A program made the position numbers and the translations under genes. Below are positions 58,943 to 62,323 of a DNA stretch of 62,323 nucleotides, in pieces. Each line of letters starts with the position of its first letter. Positions within the stretch are counted from its first letter, which is position 1. Source of the DNA: HGM12713 sp045593725. Its GTDB lineage: Bacteria > Bacillota > Clostridia > Oscillospirales > CAG-272. The stretch lies in NCBI GenBank assembly GCA_045593725.1, contig JAZNXE010000009.1, positions 1-62,323 on the forward strand, read 5' to 3'. Under the pieces are notes generated by a model that was given only the letters and a program-made list of their open reading frames with translations, had not been told where the DNA came from and searched no databases.

Positions 58943-59355
58943 TGTTAATGCCGAAGAGAGTTAAGTACCGTCGTGTTCAGCGCGGCAGACTTAAAGGAAA
59001 AGCAATGAGCGGCAATAAGGTTACAAACGGTTCTTACGGTCTTGTAGCACTTGAGCCCGCTTGGATAACAAGCAACCAGATCGAGGCTGCCCGTATCGCA
59101 ATGACAAGATACATCAAGCGTGGCGGTAAGGTTTGGATCAAGATATTCCCCGATAAGCCTATCACAGAGAAGCCTGCTGAAACTCGAATGGGTTCAGGTA
59201 AGGGATCTCCCGAGTACTGGGTAGCTGTTGTTAAGCCGGGAAGAGTTATGTTCGAGATGGACGGAGTTGCTGAGGACGTAGCGCGTGAGGCTATGCGTCT
59301 TGCATCTCACAAGCTCCCCATCAAGTGTAAGTTCGCAGTAAAGGAGGAAGCGTAA
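58942..59355 (+). CDS. rplP: 50S ribosomal protein L16
   Basis: 137 residues; start shares a base with the rpsC stop (TAATG). 'MLMPKRVKYRRVQRGRLKGK', 'WIKIFPDKPITEKPAETRMG' and 'SGKGSPEYWVAVVKPG' are diagnostic. Sits near the A-site tRNA elbow. Confidence 0.98.
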   Translation: MLMPKRVKYRRVQRGRLKGKAMSGNKVTNGSYGLVALEPAWITSNQIEAARIAMTRYIKRGGKVWIKIFPDKPITEKPAETRMGSGKGSPEYWVAVVKPGRVMFEMDGVAEDVAREAMRLASHKLPIKCKFAVKEEA

Positions 59356-59359
59356 AGCT

Positions 59360-59560
59360 ATGAAGTCTGCAAAATTTAATGAAGAACTCAGAAAAATGAG
59401 CGCGGAAGAGCTTAATGCCAAACTCAAGGAACTTAAGGAAGAGCTCTTCACCCTGCGCTTCCAGCACGCAATAAACCAGCTTGACAATCCTCAGAGAATT
59501 GTTGAAGTAAAGCGTAACATCGCTCGCGTAATGACAATCCTCTCCGAGAAAAATGCGTAA
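59360..59560 (+). CDS. rpmC: 50S ribosomal protein L29
   Basis: 66 residues, two helices: 'MSAEELNAKLKELKEELFTL' and 'NPQRIVEVKRNIARVMTIL'. Located near the tunnel exit; 4 nt after rplP. Confidence 0.96.
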   Translation: MKSAKFNEELRKMSAEELNAKLKELKEELFTLRFQHAINQLDNPQRIVEVKRNIARVMTILSEKNA

Positions 59561-59572
59561 GGAGGAATAGTC

Positions 59573-59830
59573 ATGGAAGAAAGAAATCTCAGAAAAACCA
59601 GAGTAGGAACAGTAGTCAGCGATAAGATGAACAAGACAGTTGTTGTAGCTATCGAGGACAACGTAAAGCATCCTAAGTACGGTAAGATCATCAAGCGCAC
59701 CTTGAAGGTACACGCACACGACGAGGAGAGCATCTGCGGCGTAGGCGACAGAGTAGAGATCATGGAAACAAGACCGCTTTCCAAGACCAAGAGATGGCGC
59801 ATTGTTGAAATAATCGAAAAAGCTAAATAA
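59573..59830 (+). CDS. rpsQ: 30S ribosomal protein S17
   Basis: 85 residues. 'LRKTRVGTVVSDKMNKTVVV', 'KHPKYGKIIKRTLKVHAHDE' and 'GDRVEIMETRPLSKTKRWRI' identify it. AGGAGG-type RBS; followed by a 68-nt spacer before rplN. Confidence 0.97.
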   Translation: MEERNLRKTRVGTVVSDKMNKTVVVAIEDNVKHPKYGKIIKRTLKVHAHDEESICGVGDRVEIMETRPLSKTKRWRIVEIIEKAK

Positions 59831-59898
59831 TTTAGCTCCACAAAAACCATATACAGTAAATACGGCAAAAATCGTATTGAAATCAGGAGGAAAAGAAA

Positions 59899-60267
59899 GT
59901 GATACAGCAACAAACATTAATGAAGGTTGCCGATAACACCGGAGCTAAAGAGCTGATGTGCATTCGCGTACTCGGCGGAACAGGCCGCAGATACGCAAAC
60001 ATTGGTGACGTGGTAGTAGCCTGCGTAAAGAAGGCTGCTCCCGGCGGTGTTGTTAAGAAGGGCGAGGTCGTTAAGGCTGTTGTAGTAAGAAGCGTACACG
60101 GTATGAAGCGTGCAGACGGCTCCTACATCAAGTTTGACGAAAACGCAGCGGTAATCATCAAGGAAGATAAGACACCTAAAGGAACCCGTATTTTTGGCCC
60201 GGTAGCAAGAGAGCTTCGTGAGAAGGATTACCTCAAGATACTCTCTCTCGCACCCGAAGTACTTTAA
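59899..60267 (+). CDS. rplN: 50S ribosomal protein L14
   Basis: 122 residues with a GTG start after AGGAGG. 'MIQQQTLMKVADNTGAKELM', 'VVRSVHGMKRADGSYIKFDE' and 'GTRIFGPVARELREKDYLKI' are diagnostic. Confidence 0.98.
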   Translation: MIQQQTLMKVADNTGAKELMCIRVLGGTGRRYANIGDVVVACVKKAAPGGVVKKGEVVKAVVVRSVHGMKRADGSYIKFDENAAVIIKEDKTPKGTRIFGPVARELREKDYLKILSLAPEVL

Positions 60268-60281
60268 TGGAGGTATCGAAA

Positions 60282-60587
60282 ATGAATATCAGAAAAGACG
60301 ATACAGTTATTGTTCTTTCCGGTGACGATAAGGGCGCTAAGGGAAAGGTAATTGCCGTTTCCCCTAAGGAAGGAAAGGTTCTCGTAGAACAGGTCAACGT
60401 TATCCACAAGCACGTTAAGCCCAGAAAGCAGGGCGAGGCTGGCGGAATCATTGACGCAGAAGGCGCAATCTACGCGTCTAAGGTAGCTCTTTATTGCAAG
60501 AAGTGCGATAAGGGCGTAAGAGTCGCTCACAAGATGGTTGACGGTAAGAAGGTTCGTGTCTGCGCTAAGTGCGGACAGGAGCTTTAA
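60282..60587 (+). CDS. rplX: 50S ribosomal protein L24
   Basis: 101 residues from the ATG at 60282 (GGAGG 9 nt upstream); an ATG at 60267 precedes the RBS and is rejected. KOW motif 'DDTVIVLSGDDKGAKGKVIA', then 'VNVIHKHVKPRKQGEAGGII'. The C-terminus carries 'CKKCDKG' and 'CAKCGQEL', a zinc-ribbon pair of the C+ type. Confidence 0.97.
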   Translation: MNIRKDDTVIVLSGDDKGAKGKVIAVSPKEGKVLVEQVNVIHKHVKPRKQGEAGGIIDAEGAIYASKVALYCKKCDKGVRVAHKMVDGKKVRVCAKCGQEL

Positions 60588-60603
60588 TGGGAGGTAAGTA
60601 ACG

Positions 60604-61146
60604 ATGGCAAGAATTAAAGATTTGTACAAGGCCGAGGTTGCTCCCGCCCTTATGAAGAAGTTTGAGTACAAGAGCCCCATGCAGATCCCCAAGCTTGATA
60701 AGATAGTTATCAACTGCGGTGTGGGTGAGGCAAGAGATAACTCTAAGGCTCTTGACGCAGTTCTTAAGGACCTGAGCATTATCTCGGGTCAGAAGGCAGT
60801 TCCCACCTACGCAAAGAAGTCCGTGGCTAACTTCAAGCTCCGTGAGGGTATGAAGATAGGCGCAAAGGTTACTCTTCGCGGCGACAAGATGTATGAGTTT
60901 GTTGACAGACTCTTCAACTTCGCGCTCCCCAGAGTTCGTGACTTCAAGGGAATCAACCCCAACGCATTCGACGGCAGAGGAAACTATGCGCTCGGTCTTA
61001 AGGAGCAGCTCATATTCCCCGAAATCGAGTACGATCAGGTTGACAAGATCCGCGGAATGGATATCTGCTTTGTAACAACTGCAAACACAAACGAAGAAGC
61101 AAGAGAGCTCCTCAAGCTTTTGGGCGCTCCCTTCGCAAACAACTAA
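60604..61146 (+). CDS. rplE: 50S ribosomal protein L5
   Basis: 180 residues. 'MQIPKLDKIVINCGVGEARD', 'KKSVANFKLREGMKIGAKVT' and 'GRGNYALGLKEQLIFPEIEY' are diagnostic. Binds 5S rRNA. Confidence 0.98.
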   Translation: MARIKDLYKAEVAPALMKKFEYKSPMQIPKLDKIVINCGVGEARDNSKALDAVLKDLSIISGQKAVPTYAKKSVANFKLREGMKIGAKVTLRGDKMYEFVDRLFNFALPRVRDFKGINPNAFDGRGNYALGLKEQLIFPEIEYDQVDKIRGMDICFVTTANTNEEARELLKLLGAPFANN

Positions 61147-61160
61147 GGAGGTAGCAAAAG

Positions 61161-61346
61161 ATGGCAAAGAAGGCTATGATACTCAAGCAGCAGAAGGCTC
61201 AGAAGTACTCCACCCGTGAGTACAACAGATGCAAGATCTGCGGTCGTCCCCACGCTTATCTCCGCAAGTACGGCATCTGCCGTATCTGCTTCCGTGAGCT
61301 CGCATACAAGGGCGAGATTCCCGGTGTAAAGAAGGCAAGCTGGTAA
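61161..61346 (+). CDS. rpsN: 30S ribosomal protein S14, zinc type (type Z)
   Basis: 61 residues. 'CKICGRPHAYLRKYGICRIC' gives the four cysteines of the zinc-binding S14 form. 'REYNRCKICGRP' and the ending 'GEIPGVKKASW' are typical of Firmicutes type Z. Confidence 0.98.
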   Translation: MAKKAMILKQQKAQKYSTREYNRCKICGRPHAYLRKYGICRICFRELAYKGEIPGVKKASW

Positions 61347-61492
61347 AACAGCTTACAAAAATAGGTCTTTCATACGAAAGATTCTCCAAACTATCGGAAG
61401 GAAGCTAATCCGTGGATGGGCTTAACCGCCGATATGCCGCCGTAAATAACGGCAGCAAGAAAAAATTAACTTGCATACAGGAGGATATGAAA
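61347..61492 (+). other. 146-bp spacer between rpsN and rpsH
   Basis: Contains hairpins CTTTCATACGAAAG (about 61367-61380) and GCCGCCGTAAATAACGGCAGC (about 61436-61456). No coding sequence is convincing. It could hold a regulatory site; in E. coli S8 represses the spc operon from a nearby site. Confidence 0.4.
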
Positions 61493-61891
61493 ATGCAAAT
61501 GTCAGATGTAATCGCCGATATGCTCACAAGAATCAGAAATGCTAATGACGCAAAGCACGCTACTGTGGACATTCCGGCATCCAACATGAAGAAGTCTATC
61601 GCAGACATTCTTGTTGAAGAAGGCTACGTAAAGAGCTATCAGGTAATCGAGGACGGCAAGCAGGGCGTTATCCGCGTTGCTCTCAAGTACACCGCAGGTA
61701 AGCAGAAGGTTATCCGCGGTCTCAAGAGAGTTTCCAAGCCCGGTCTCCGTATCTACTCCAACTGTGAGGATATGCCCAAGGTTATGAACGGTCTCGGTAT
61801 CGCCATCGTTTCTACCTCTAAGGGCGTTATGACCGACAAGAAGGCAAGACTCGCTAACGTTGGCGGCGAGATCCTCGCTTTCGTATGGTAA
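61493..61891 (+). CDS. rpsH: 30S ribosomal protein S8
   Basis: 132 residues from the ATG at 61493; GGAGG lies 8 nt before it, whereas the ATG at 61487 is only 2 nt away. 'MSDVIADMLTRIRNANDAKH', 'VDIPASNMKKSIADILVEEG' and 'GIAIVSTSKGVMTDKKARLA' are diagnostic. It binds helix 21 of 16S rRNA. Confidence 0.98.
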   Translation: MQMSDVIADMLTRIRNANDAKHATVDIPASNMKKSIADILVEEGYVKSYQVIEDGKQGVIRVALKYTAGKQKVIRGLKRVSKPGLRIYSNCEDMPKVMNGLGIAIVSTSKGVMTDKKARLANVGGEILAFVW

Positions 61892-61907
61892 TGGGGAGGT
61901 AAATAGA

Positions 61908-62249
61908 ATGTCTAGAATTGGAAGAGAACCTATTACAGTACCCGCAGGCGTAACCGTTACTGTTGAAGCAGGCAACGCAGTTACCGTTAAGGGCCCCCTC
62001 GGCGAGCTTAAGCAGAGCTTCAGCCCCGCAATTACCATCGCACAGAACGGCGACGTTATCAACGTTACCCGTCCTAATGACGAGAAGCAGAATCGTGCAC
62101 TCCACGGTCTTACCAGAACTCTTCTTAACAATATGGTCGTTGGTGTAACCAAGGGCTATGAGAAGAAGCTCGAGATCGTCGGTGTAGGTTACAGAGTAGA
62201 GAAGAAGGGCACCAGCCTCGTTCTCGGTCTCGGTTACTCTCACCCCGTT
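61908..62249 (+). CDS. rplF: 50S ribosomal protein L6, 3' truncated by adapter sequence
   Basis: The first 114 residues of about 180: 'MSRIGREPITVPAGVTVTVE', 'VKGPLGELKQSFSP', 'NRALHGLTRTLLNNMVVGVT' and 'LEIVGVGYRVEKKG', ending at 'LGLGYSHPV'. The genomic sequence then stops and adapter sequence begins, so the frame's apparent continuation is not protein. GGGGAGG RBS upstream. Confidence 0.95.
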
Positions 62250-62250
62250 A

Positions 62251-62323
62251 AAGTCGGAGGCCAAGCGGTCTTAGGAAGACAAGGCATATTATCAACTCCT
62301 TGGCTCACAGAACGACATGGCTA
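62251..62323. other. MGI/BGI sequencing adapter with barcode (non-genomic)
   Basis: Reads 'aagtcggaggccaagcggtc' then 'ttaggaagacaa', a 10-nt barcode 'ggcatattat' (62283-62292), then 'caactccttggctcacagaa' and 'cgacatggcta'. This is the known order of the MGISEQ/BGISEQ adapter arms around an index. It marks the end of an assembled contig. Confidence 0.95.

Noticed and set aside
62250..62320. Apparent C-terminal continuation of L6
   Set aside because: The bases are sequencing adapter; the translated residues bear no likeness to L6.

Overview
The window reads as chromosomal DNA of a spore-forming, Gram-positive, anaerobic-type Clostridia (Bacillota). The evidence is the DnaD/DnaI primosomal pair, YqfC/YqfD and YlbJ sporulation proteins, Rex, RqcH, type II pantothenate kinase, zinc-type S14, a T-box leader, a glycine riboswitch and purine-rich GGAGG ribosome binding sites throughout. 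The last 73 bases are not genomic. They match the two arms and a 10-nt barcode of an MGI/BGI sequencing adapter, so the window ends at an assembly break inside rplF, and the source is probably a metagenome or draft assembly.

Layout. 1-1.1 kb: 3' end of an AT-rich surface protein with InlB-type repeats. 1.3-5.3 kb: MarR-controlled heterodimeric ABC exporter. 5.4-8.2 kb: a three-gene cassette of a pre-ATP-grasp fragment, an Asp/Glu racemase and a MurE ligase with an unusual DNPD substrate motif. 8.3-17.2 kb: GNAT acetyltransferase, a large membrane-anchored orphan protein, pyruvate kinase and a second heterodimeric ABC exporter. 17.2-22.5 kb: a MITE-like repeat, a PadR/DUF1700/DUF4097 operon and a divergent SdpR/SdpI-like operon with an ABC transporter. 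22.5-27.8 kb: an accessory, repeat-rich zone with a BspA-like LRR lipoprotein, an ArsC-like phosphatase with a DUF5714 protein, an IS481-family element that has split a dispersed repeat, and tRNA-fMet and tRNA-Leu. 28-38.9 kb: cysK, prs, the yqfC-yqfD-phoH-ybeY-era-recO-mutS2 operon and ylbJ. 39-46.5 kb: glycine riboswitch with an AGCS symporter, a DUF559 nuclease gene framed by REP-like inverted repeats, rqcH, a HAD phosphatase, coaW, a second MITE copy, ksgA and tRNA-Thr. 46.7-51.5 kb: comEB-rimI-tsaD-rex-dnaD-dnaI operon. 51.5-54 kb: T-box leader with cysE-cysS. 54.2 kb to the end: long leader and the S10/spc ribosomal protein operon from rpsJ to a truncated rplF.

How the parts work together: cysK, cysE and cysS cover cysteine synthesis and charging, with cysE-cysS probably sensing uncharged tRNA-Cys. 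Each of the three transporter operons (MarR, PadR-linked envelope, SdpR) is paired with a small local regulator whose own promoter carries a dyad, which suggests drug, envelope or peptide stress sensing. The items most worth follow-up are the DUF559/REP unit, the MurE-racemase-pre-ATP-grasp cassette, the MITE pair, and an initiator tRNA with an extra T-stem base. All calls come from reading the sequence; no database search was run.
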